Source of the DNA: Rhodospirillales bacterium
GTDB taxonomy: Bacteria > Pseudomonadota > Alphaproteobacteria > Acetobacterales > Acetobacteraceae
Length of the DNA stretch: 12,388 bases
Assembly (NCBI GenBank): GCA_028866335.1
Contig: JAGWIL010000031.1
Coordinates: 1-12,388, forward strand
Direction of reading: 5' to 3'
Shown here: positions 7,402 through 12,388 of the stretch, piece by piece
Numbering within the stretch: position 1 is the stretch's first letter
Layout of the letters: each line of letters starts with the position of its first letter
The notes under the pieces: generated by a model
The model's database searches: none
The model's input: the letters and a program-made list of their open reading frames with translations, nothing else
Told to the model about the DNA's origin: nothing
Program-made: the position numbers and the translations under genes

Positions 7402-8063
7402 CCGTTCAGCTTGGCGAGCATGGCCTGGGCGCGGTTTTGCGCGCCTTGGGGCGTATTGGGGTCTTCCTGCACCTGGGCAAACAGAGATTTGGCCATCGCT
7501 GTGTTGCCCTCGTTCATGTAAACCAGCGCCTGCATCTCTCGCGCCAGGCCATGAAACGGGTTTTTCTCCTGCACAATCGGTTGCAACCGGGCGAGAATAT
7601 CCGCGTTATTATCAATGCCAATTTCATGCTGGGCGAACAGCAGGCTGGCTGCGTCGCGCATCAAATTCGGCGCGGCTTCATCAGCCCCCACGCGGCTCCA
7701 CAGCAAAGCGGCCTTGGGCAACTCCCCCGCATTGGCGTAAAGGCCGGCGGCCCGTAAGCGCGCCATGGTTTTATAAATTTCAGGCGCGGATTTGGAAAAA
7801 TCCACCAGCTTCTGCGCGGCGGAATCCGCAGCGCTCGCTGTAAGCTGGCCTTGCGGCTGGTCCACGGCCTGGGCAAGCGCAAGATATTGCGTGGCGGCCT
7901 GGTTGGCCAGGCTGGCTTCACGGGCCTGCCAGAATTGCTGCCCGCCAACACCGGCCAGCACCAGCAAGGCGGCCAGCAGCAGCAGCCCGCCATAACGCTT
8001 GGCAAGCTTCCACGCCTGCTCATGGCGCAGATCCTCCGAAACTTCGTCAAAAATATCGACCAC
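7398..8063 (-). CDS. YfgM-like membrane-anchored tetratricopeptide protein
   Basis: YfgM-type proteins are single-span inner-membrane proteins with a periplasmic TPR domain. They associate with the SecYEG translocon and periplasmic chaperones. From the chosen GTG start the protein has 221 residues: a cytoplasmic VDIFDEVSEDLRHEQ segment, a membrane helix at about 25-45, then an Ala-rich helical region. This contains YLALAQAVDQ, a MARLRAAGLYANAGELPKAA-type helix pair and a final pair near MNEGNTAMAKSLFAQV. The GTG at 8063 follows AGAGGAAAAG and leaves 31 bases after gltX. It also makes the protein begin where this family usually begins. An in-frame ATG at 8153 would add 30 Pro/Lys-rich residues and overlap gltX by 59 bases, with no good ribosome binding site. 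The stop overlaps the bamB start (ATGA). Confidence 0.8.
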   Translation of the reverse strand: MVDIFDEVSEDLRHEQAWKLAKRYGGLLLLAALLVLAGVGGQQFWQAREASLANQAATQYLALAQAVDQPQGQLTASAADSAAQKLVDFSKSAPEIYKTMARLRAAGLYANAGELPKAALLWSRVGADEAAPNLMRDAASLLFAQHEIGIDNNADILARLQPIVQEKNPFHGLAREMQALVYMNEGNTAMAKSLFAQVQEDPNTPQGAQNRAQAMLAKLNG

Positions 8064-8094
8064 GCGGCTCTTTTCCTCTTTGCCGGGTTTGTCT

Positions 8095-9444
8095 TTAGCC
8101 GGGGTGGGCGCTGGCGGCAACGCAGGCGGCAAGGCGTTTCGCCGCGCGCTCATGGCCCATCAACGCCAGCAGGGGGGCCATCTCCGGCCCATGCTCCTCG
8201 CCGGTAAGCGCCAGGCGCAGCGGCTGATACAGCGCCTTGCCCTTGGCCCCGGTGGCGCCAGAAATGGCGGCAGCCCAGGCTTTCCAGCTCTCGGGCGTCA
8301 TCTCGGCGGGCATTGTTTCCTGTGCGGCCACCACCACCGGCAGCGCCTCGGGCAGAAGCTCCGGCGTGATAATCTCGCCCTGCGCCACCGCCCACCAGCG
8401 CCGGGCTTCGGTCAGCATGTCCAAATTGCCGCGCACCGTCTCCCAAAAAGCCGGGGTGGCACCTTCGGGCAGCCGCTCCTGCACCGCCTCAAACGGCATA
8501 TGGTGCAGCAGCTTGCGGTTCAGCCCCAGCAATTGCGCGGCATCAAAACGCGGCGGCGAGCGGGAGAAATCATTCAACGAAAACTGCCCGATCAGCTCCG
8601 CCATCGGCAGGGGGGCAGCATCCTTGCTGGTGCCAAGCCTTGCCAGGTAAGCGGTGATGGCAGCGGGCTCGATGCCATCCTTGCGGAGTGATTTCAGTGA
8701 GATGGAGCCGATGCGCTTGGAGAGTTTCTCCCCATCCCCGCCGGAGATCAGCGGCAGATGCGCGAAGCGCGGAACAGGGTTCCGGCTAACGGCCCTGAAC
8801 AGATCAATCTGCACGGCGGTGTTGGAAACATGATCCTCGCCCCGGATAATATGGGTGATGCCCATATCCGCGTCATCCACCACCGAGGTAAAGGTATAAA
8901 GCGGCGAGCCATCCGCGCGGATCAGCACAGGGTCTGACACGGTGGTGAGCTTTATATTGCGAGAACCGAGAACCAGGTCGATCCAGCTTACCGCCTCGTC
9001 TGAAAGTTTAAAGCGCCAATAAGGTTTTTTGCCATTGGCCTCGGCGGTGGCGCGCTGTTCCGGTGTCATGGTCAAAGCATGGCGGTCGTAAACCGGGGGC
9101 AGCTTGCGCTTTACCAGTGCGGCGCGCTTGGCGGCCAGCTCATCCTCGTTCTCAAAGCAGGGGTAAAGCCGCCCAGCGCGCTTTAGCTGCTCGGCAACCT
9201 CCGCATAGCGCGCAAACCGGTCAGACTGCCGGGCCTGCTCGTCCCATTCAATCCCCAGCCAGCTTAGATCATCGTAAATGCCCTGCTCATATTCCGGGCG
9301 GCCGCGCTCTGTGTCGGTGTCGTCCAGCCGCAGCAATAATTGCCCGCCTTCATGCCGGGCGAATAGAAAATTCACCAGGGCAGCGCGGGCGTTGCCAACA
9401 TGCAAATAGCCCGTGGGGCTGGGGGCGAAGCGAAGTTTTACCAT
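8095..9444 (-). CDS. gltX: Glutamate--tRNA ligase (GluRS)
   Basis: This enzyme attaches glutamate to tRNA-Glu using ATP. In many alphaproteobacteria one GluRS also charges tRNA-Gln, for later amidation by GatCAB. The 449-residue class I synthetase has the HIGH-type motif HVGN (15-18) in a FAPSPTGYLHVGN start and the KMSKS-type motif KLSKR (240-244). RGEDHVSNT lies at 201-209. The usual zinc-binding cysteine cluster of E. coli-type GluRS is reduced to a single Cys (YPCF, about 94-97), and the partner segment reads PPVYDRHA with no Cys. It therefore belongs to the zinc-free class. It is slightly shorter than the common 470-500 residues, mainly in the C-terminal anticodon-binding part. It heads the yfgM-bamB-der cluster. 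The ATG at 9444 fits the family start but has no clear ribosome binding site. Confidence 0.95.
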   Translation of the reverse strand: MVKLRFAPSPTGYLHVGNARAALVNFLFARHEGGQLLLRLDDTDTERGRPEYEQGIYDDLSWLGIEWDEQARQSDRFARYAEVAEQLKRAGRLYPCFENEDELAAKRAALVKRKLPPVYDRHALTMTPEQRATAEANGKKPYWRFKLSDEAVSWIDLVLGSRNIKLTTVSDPVLIRADGSPLYTFTSVVDDADMGITHIIRGEDHVSNTAVQIDLFRAVSRNPVPRFAHLPLISGGDGEKLSKRIGSISLKSLRKDGIEPAAITAYLARLGTSKDAAPLPMAELIGQFSLNDFSRSPPRFDAAQLLGLNRKLLHHMPFEAVQERLPEGATPAFWETVRGNLDMLTEARRWWAVAQGEIITPELLPEALPVVVAAQETMPAEMTPESWKAWAAAISGATGAKGKALYQPLRLALTGEEHGPEMAPLLALMGHERAAKRLAACVAASAHPG

Positions 9445-9485
9445 TGCCGGGGGTTAGCCGGTTTTACCGCCGGGGGAAAGCCAGC

Positions 9486-9516
9486 GGGCAGGGAGGGTGG
9501 ATTTTCTTGCCTGCCC
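9486..9516. other. Inverted repeat in the gltX/tRNA-Ala divergent region
   Basis: GGGCAGG at 9486-9492 and CCTGCCC at 9510-9516 are perfectly complementary with a 17-base spacer. The repeat lies in the untranslated leader of gltX or its promoter region, just before the tRNA promoter. It could be a hairpin in the gltX leader or a protein site. No known regulatory motif is recognised. Confidence 0.3.
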
Positions 9517-9518
9517 CC

Positions 9519-9548
9519 TTGCATGGGGAACGGAACCCGGATTATACC
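9519..9548 (+). promoter_or_regulatory. Possible sigma70-type promoter for tRNA-Ala
   Basis: TTGCAT at 9519-9524 and TATACC at 9543-9548 are separated by 18 bases. The expected transcription start would lie about a dozen bases before the tRNA. The match to consensus is moderate (3 of 6 and 4 of 6), but spacing and place suit a tRNA gene with a short leader. Confidence 0.4.
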
Positions 9549-9567
9549 GCGCTCCACCGAACGGTAT

Positions 9568-9643
9568 GGGGCTATAGCTCAATTGGTAGAGCGTCTGCAT
9601 GGCATGCAGAAGGTCAGCGGTTCGATTCCGCTTAGCTCCACCA
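9568..9643 (+). tRNA. tRNA-Ala (anticodon GGC)
   Basis: The 76 bases fold as a complete cloverleaf. The acceptor arm is GGGGCTA with TAGCTCC, the D arm GCTC/GAGC, the anticodon stem TCTGC/GCAGA with loop ATGGCAT, and the T arm AGCGG/CCGCT with loop TTCGATT. CCA is encoded at the end (9641-9643). The anticodon is GGC, reading GCC and GCT alanine codons. The acceptor stem contains a G3-U70 pair, the main identity element for alanyl-tRNA synthetase, which confirms the assignment. It lies alone between the divergent gltX operon and the convergent ohr gene. Confidence 0.97.
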
Positions 9644-9686
9644 TTCTCCTCAAATTTTATCGCGTTAAAATCATGAAGCGCCAAAT

Positions 9687-9720
9687 GGCGGCGCCGTGAA
9701 GGGTTCTCCACGGCGCTGCC
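9687..9720. terminator. Hairpin between tRNA-Ala and ohr (likely transcription terminator)
   Basis: A 12-bp GC-rich stem (9687-9698 with 9709-9720, one G-T pair) encloses a 10-base loop. It lies 6 bases after the ohr stop codon and 43 bases after the tRNA. On the ohr strand it is followed by ATTT, and on the tRNA strand by AAATTA. The T tracts are poor, but position and stability suit a terminator shared by convergent transcripts. Confidence 0.6.
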
Positions 9721-9726
9721 TGCAAA

Positions 9727-10158
9727 TTACGCGACGCTCAGCTTAACATCCACGGTTTTGTGAATCGCATTGGAATACGGGCAGACGATATGCGCCTTCT
9801 GCACCAGTTCCTCCAACTTGGCCTTTTCGATGCCATCAGCGGTAATGGTTAGCCCCACGGTAATGCCAAATCCGCCGCCATCCTCACGCGGGCCGATACC
9901 AACTGCGGCTGCAACCGTGGCGTCTTCCGGCAGGCGCAGCTTTTCCTTGCCAGCCACCATTTTTAACGCACCCAGAAAGCAAGCGGAATAACCAACCGCA
10001 AAAAGCTGCTCCGGGTTGGTGCCTGGCCCGTTATCGCCGCCCAGCCCTGAAGGCACGCTCAGCGTTACATCTACTTTCTTATCGTCACTGGCACCCCGGC
10101 CAGCGCGTCCGCCCATGGCAGAGCCGTGGGCCGTGTAAAGAATCTCCGTGACACTCAT
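9727..10158 (-). CDS. ohr: Organic hydroperoxide resistance protein Ohr (OsmC family)
   Basis: Ohr is a cytosolic thiol peroxidase that reduces organic and fatty-acid hydroperoxides, recycled through lipoylated proteins. The 143-residue length is typical. The two redox cysteines are Cys60 in GYSACFLGA and Cys126 in HIVCPYSNA. The conserved Arg (Arg18, in GGRAG) and Glu (Glu50, in TNPEQLFA) that activate the peroxidatic cysteine are also present. The Cys positions and HIVCPYSNA ending favour Ohr over OsmC. The ATG at 10158 was chosen because AGGGAG lies 6 bases upstream. A longer frame from 10179 lacks such a site and adds residues not seen in the family. No OhrR regulator gene is in the window. 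The gene lies 70 bases after the aminotransferase gene on the same strand and may be read with it or from its own promoter. Confidence 0.93.
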   Translation of the reverse strand: MSVTEILYTAHGSAMGGRAGRGASDDKKVDVTLSVPSGLGGDNGPGTNPEQLFAVGYSACFLGALKMVAGKEKLRLPEDATVAAAVGIGPREDGGGFGITVGLTITADGIEKAKLEELVQKAHIVCPYSNAIHKTVDVKLSVA

Positions 10159-10164
10159 ATTCGT

Positions 10165-10170
10165 CTCCCT
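10165..10170 (-). promoter_or_regulatory. Ribosome binding site of ohr
   Basis: Read on the complementary strand this is AGGGAG, 6 bases before the ATG at 10158. It decides the start of ohr. Confidence 0.7.
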
Positions 10171-10228
10171 GGTTAACAATTACGTGCATACACCATGCTG
10201 GCTGGTATGTTTCGGCGCAACGGCGTCT

Positions 10229-11431
10229 TCACGTCAAGCTGTTACAGAAGCTTGAAATTCGTTGGCAGGCTTCGGTTAACCGGGGCAGGGCAGTGGCGGT
10301 TGAAATGCGGATATGCGGGCTCATGGCGAAGGCTGCCCCCTGCACCACGCCAACCAGCGCTTCTTCCAGCAATGCCAGGGCAAAATCGCTGTCTGAGCCA
10401 AGCACCCGCCCGCCTGGCGTGGTTTTGCCGAGGCACCCGGCGATGCTGGGGTAAACATAAAAAGCGCCATCCGGCCTGTGGCAGGAAACGCCGGGCATCT
10501 GGTTCAGCGCCGCCACAACCGTATCGCGCCGTTGCTCATAAGCCGCCGCGCGCTCGGCCAGAAACTCCTGCGGCCCCAGCAATGCCGCCAGCGCTGCCGC
10601 CTGGCCGATGGTGGAAACGCCGGAGGTGGCCGTGGCCTGCACCACTGTTGCCGCCTTTATCATTTCCGCCGGGCCGATACACCAGCCGATGCGCCAGCCC
10701 GTCATCGCATAAGTTTTGGAAACGCCGGAGAGTGTTACCACCCGGTTTGCCAAATCCGGTGCCACGCCCAGCAAGGTTTCGTGTTTCGCCCCGCCGAACA
10801 ATAGATGCTCGTAAATATCGTCGCTCAGCACCCATACATGCGGGTAATGCCGCAGCACCTCCGCCAGTGCCGCCAAAGCCGCGCGGGAAAGCACGGCACC
10901 TGAAGGATTGCTGGGGTAGTTCAAAATCAGCAGCTTGGTGCGGCCGGTAATGGCGCTGGCCAGGGCTTCCGGCTGCAAAACAAAGCCGTTTTCCTGCGGG
11001 CAGGGCACGAATACCGGTTCACCGCCCGCGAATTTCACCGTCTGCTCATAACCGGCCCAGGCGGGTGCGGGAATAATCACCTCATCCCCCGTGCTGATCA
11101 GCGACATCACGATATTGAAAATGCCCTGCTTGCCGCCATTGGTCACCAGCACATCCTGCGGGCGGGCGGTAATGCCATGCTCGCGGGTGAATTTTTCCGC
11201 CACGGCGTTTCGCAGCGCCTCGCTGCCGGCCAATGGCGGATATTTGGTGTCGCCGCGCAGCGCCGCTGCATTTGCCGCCGCGATAACATGATCTGGCGTT
11301 GGAAAATCCGGCTCGCCGAGCGAAAGCGAGATCACATCCTTGCCCTCAGCCTGCAAAGCGCGGGCGCGGGCGGCCATGGCGAAGGTGGCGGCAAGTTCGG
11401 TGCGCCCAATCCGGTTGGCAAATTCTGTCAT
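10229..11431 (-). CDS. Class I pyridoxal-phosphate aminotransferase (aspartate aminotransferase-like)
   Basis: This is a fold-type I aminotransferase of the aspartate aminotransferase I-gamma group. It most likely moves an amino group between aspartate (or an aromatic or prephenate substrate) and 2-oxoglutarate. It has 400 residues from the chosen start, normal for the group. Visible features are SLSLGEPDFPTP near 36-46, PAPAW with Trp125, NYPSNPSG with Asn175, SDDIYE with Asp204 and Tyr207, the PLP-binding Lys239 in SGVSKTYAMTGWRIGW, and Arg375 in SPHIRIS for the substrate carboxylate. All catalytic residues are present. ATG 11431 was chosen because the family begins MTEFANR-like; an in-frame TTG at 11467 is less likely. 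No Shine-Dalgarno sequence is seen. Substrate preference cannot be told by eye. Confidence 0.93.
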   Translation of the reverse strand: MTEFANRIGRTELAATFAMAARARALQAEGKDVISLSLGEPDFPTPDHVIAAANAAALRGDTKYPPLAGSEALRNAVAEKFTREHGITARPQDVLVTNGGKQGIFNIVMSLISTGDEVIIPAPAWAGYEQTVKFAGGEPVFVPCPQENGFVLQPEALASAITGRTKLLILNYPSNPSGAVLSRAALAALAEVLRHYPHVWVLSDDIYEHLLFGGAKHETLLGVAPDLANRVVTLSGVSKTYAMTGWRIGWCIGPAEMIKAATVVQATATSGVSTIGQAAALAALLGPQEFLAERAAAYEQRRDTVVAALNQMPGVSCHRPDGAFYVYPSIAGCLGKTTPGGRVLGSDSDFALALLEEALVGVVQGAAFAMSPHIRISTATALPRLTEACQRISSFCNSLT

Positions 11432-11474
11432 ACGGCCGGGTTTATGCGCGGGCAGGCCAAGGGGCAACCCAGGT

Positions 11475-11717
11475 TCAGGCTTGCCTGCTTCGCATCAGCA
11501 TGGGCAGCCAGCCACGGCGCTTTTGTGTGGCGTGCGCCTCAAGGTCTCGGGGTCCCGCCAGCTCCATCGCCATCATTGTCAGGCGGTAGGCGGCATCCGG
11601 GTTGCGCTTTAAATAGGCCCGGATGATGGCGTCCGCTTCAATGTCAAGCGGCCTGTGCGCCCCTTTGAGCACAGTATCCAGAAAGGTCAGAATATTTTTG
11701 TGCTCTTGCCTAGTCAC
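11475..11717 (-). CDS. Small DUF2076-like protein
   Basis: The 80-residue product begins MTRQEHKNILTFLDTV with a GTG start and continues with PLDIEADAIIRAYLKRNPDAAYRL. This matches the N-terminal pattern I associate with DUF2076 (COG3416), where an acidic EA..I segment is followed by a PDA-Y motif. The usual family members are longer, with a Gly-rich C-terminal part, while this one ends soon after in a basic tail (QKRRGWLPMLMRSRQA). It may be a short natural variant or a truncated copy. No signal peptide or membrane segment is seen. It lies 43 bases upstream of the aminotransferase gene on the same strand and may share its transcript. The function of the family is unknown to me. Confidence 0.55.
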   Translation of the reverse strand: MTRQEHKNILTFLDTVLKGAHRPLDIEADAIIRAYLKRNPDAAYRLTMMAMELAGPRDLEAHATQKRRGWLPMLMRSRQA

Positions 11718-11782
11718 AATCCATGCTTAAGGCGCAAACTTAGCCTTTTTGGCAAGACGCAAAATCGGTAATTACGCCGAAT

Positions 11783-12307
11783 TCATATGAGGGGTTCTGG
11801 CCTAATAGATTGATAAACAAAGAGTAAATTCCCATCCCTTTGGAATTCACTTATCCGTGACATGCCGATGGAGCTAAGCACTTGGCGGGACGCGAAATTG
11901 TCCTCCCGCGCCACCGCAATCAGGTGGTTTATCCGCATTACATCATGTGCATAAATCAATGCTGCGGAGGCCGCTTCCCGCGCCAACCCCACGCCCCGCG
12001 CCTCGGGGTAAAAGGCGAATCGCAACGCCACGCCGCGCCCGTCTGGCCGGTGCATCAGCGCCGCCATGCCAAGAAACTTGCCCCGCCTGGCGCGTACCGC
12101 CCACATGCCGTGGCCATGTTCGCCCCAGCCGCGAATGTCCTGCGCCAGCTCTTCCGCCACTTCCACGGCTGAGCGCACGCCCCCCAGCATCAGCGCATAG
12201 GCGCGTGGGTCAGCCTTCAACCGGATAAGGTCCGGCAAGTCCCGGTAGCCCACGGGCGTCATCCGCAGGCGCGCCGTCTCCAGCACCCAGGCGGATGAAA
12301 CGCTCAT
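11783..12307 (-). CDS. GNAT-family N-acetyltransferase (RimJ/RimL-like)
   Basis: This 174-residue protein has the Acetyltransf_3 layout, transferring an acetyl group from acetyl-CoA to an amine. The N-terminal strand is LETARLRMTPV with the TARL-type motif. A central WAVRARRGKFLGMAAL strand pair follows. The acetyl-CoA loop ARGVGLA lies at about 102-108, after a RFAFYPEA strand. The C-terminal part has LIAVAREDNFASRQVLSSIGM, whose Asn and Gly-Met are typical of motif B. Relatives acetylate ribosomal proteins, small amines or antibiotics, and the acceptor here is unknown. The start ATG lies 9 bases after the stop of the gene at the right edge, so the two are probably cotranscribed. Codon use looks like that of its neighbours. 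Confidence 0.85.
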   Translation of the reverse strand: MSVSSAWVLETARLRMTPVGYRDLPDLIRLKADPRAYALMLGGVRSAVEVAEELAQDIRGWGEHGHGMWAVRARRGKFLGMAALMHRPDGRGVALRFAFYPEARGVGLAREAASAALIYAHDVMRINHLIAVAREDNFASRQVLSSIGMSRISEFQRDGNLLFVYQSIRPEPLI

Positions 12308-12316
12308 GCCTGAGTA

Positions 12317-12388
12317 TTACCGCGTCAGCGGGCGATATTTAATGCGGTGTGGCTCCGCCGCGTCCTGCCCTAAACGTCGGCGCTTATC
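12317..12388 (-). CDS. C-terminus of an unidentified gene (partial, runs off right edge)
   Basis: On the complementary strand one frame is open from the window edge to a TAA at 12317-12319, giving 23 residues that end PHRIKYRPLTR. The other two frames hit stops within the first few codons. The peptide is basic and hydrophilic, as expected of a protein tail. The 9-base gap to the GNAT start suggests an operon. The protein family cannot be told from so few residues. Confidence 0.4.
   Translation of the reverse strand, partial: DKRRRLGQDAAEPHRIKYRPLTR

Noticed and set aside
7999..8691. Long + strand open frame opposite gltX and the yfgM-like gene
   Set aside because: It is antisense to well-supported genes, with Arg/Gln/His-rich composition and no recognisable motif. 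It is a shadow of high-GC coding sequence.
9568..9643. tRNA-Ala gene as the attachment site of an integrated element
   Set aside because: No integrase gene, repeated tRNA 3' end or foreign-looking block is seen next to it. It is followed by a hairpin and an ordinary ohr gene.
10187..10209. CATAC...GTATG inverted repeat upstream of ohr as an OhrR operator
   Set aside because: The arms are only 5 bp with a bulge, and it does not resemble the operator pattern I know for OhrR. No ohrR gene is adjacent, so chance is a sufficient explanation.
10195..10950. A 251-codon + strand open frame opposite the aminotransferase
   Set aside because: The translation is mostly Pro, Arg and Ala with no domain, and the opposite strand encodes all catalytic residues of the aminotransferase.

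Overview
The window looks like a chromosomal stretch from a GC-rich alphaproteobacterium, most likely in or near the Acetobacteraceae. This is inferred from the protein types (a zinc-ligand-poor GluRS, a YfgM-like protein with a VDIFDEV start, lipoprotein BamB, Uup) and from base composition, not from a database match. Most of it is ordinary housekeeping sequence. I see no CRISPR array, intact insertion sequence, integrase, phage gene or defence system.

Layout. Left part, + strand: a polyprenyl-phosphate GT2 glycosyltransferase (246-1178), a proline-rich lipoprotein (1249-1707) and the ABC-F ATPase Uup (1753-3549). A short membrane protein runs off the left edge on the - strand. Middle: a remnant of the 3' end of der (3584-3703, -), a Tat-exported alpha/beta hydrolase (3849-4631, +), and a nested palindrome (4695-4744) that abuts the intact der gene. 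Then comes a compact leftward operon, in transcription order gltX, yfgM-like, bamB, der (9444 down to 4740), with overlapping or closely spaced genes. Right part: a tRNA-Ala(GGC) on the + strand (9568-9643), followed by leftward genes for an Ohr peroxidase, a class I aminotransferase, a small DUF2076-like protein, a GNAT acetyltransferase and the last codons of an unidentified gene at the right edge.

How the genes fit together. yfgM-bamB-der is the same envelope and ribosome-assembly block that follows hisS in E. coli. Here gltX stands where hisS stands. Uup and Der both act on ribosomes. BamB and the YfgM-like protein act in envelope biogenesis. Ohr detoxifies organic hydroperoxides.

The most unusual place is 3584-4859. 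A copy of the last 39 codons of der, about 85% identical at the DNA level (18 mismatches in 117 positions, counted by eye), lies in the same orientation about 1.15 kb from the real gene end. The two copies bracket the hydrolase gene. This resembles the scar of an insertion or duplication at the der 3' end, with the hydrolase as cargo. No recombinase remains in the window, so the mechanism is not settled.
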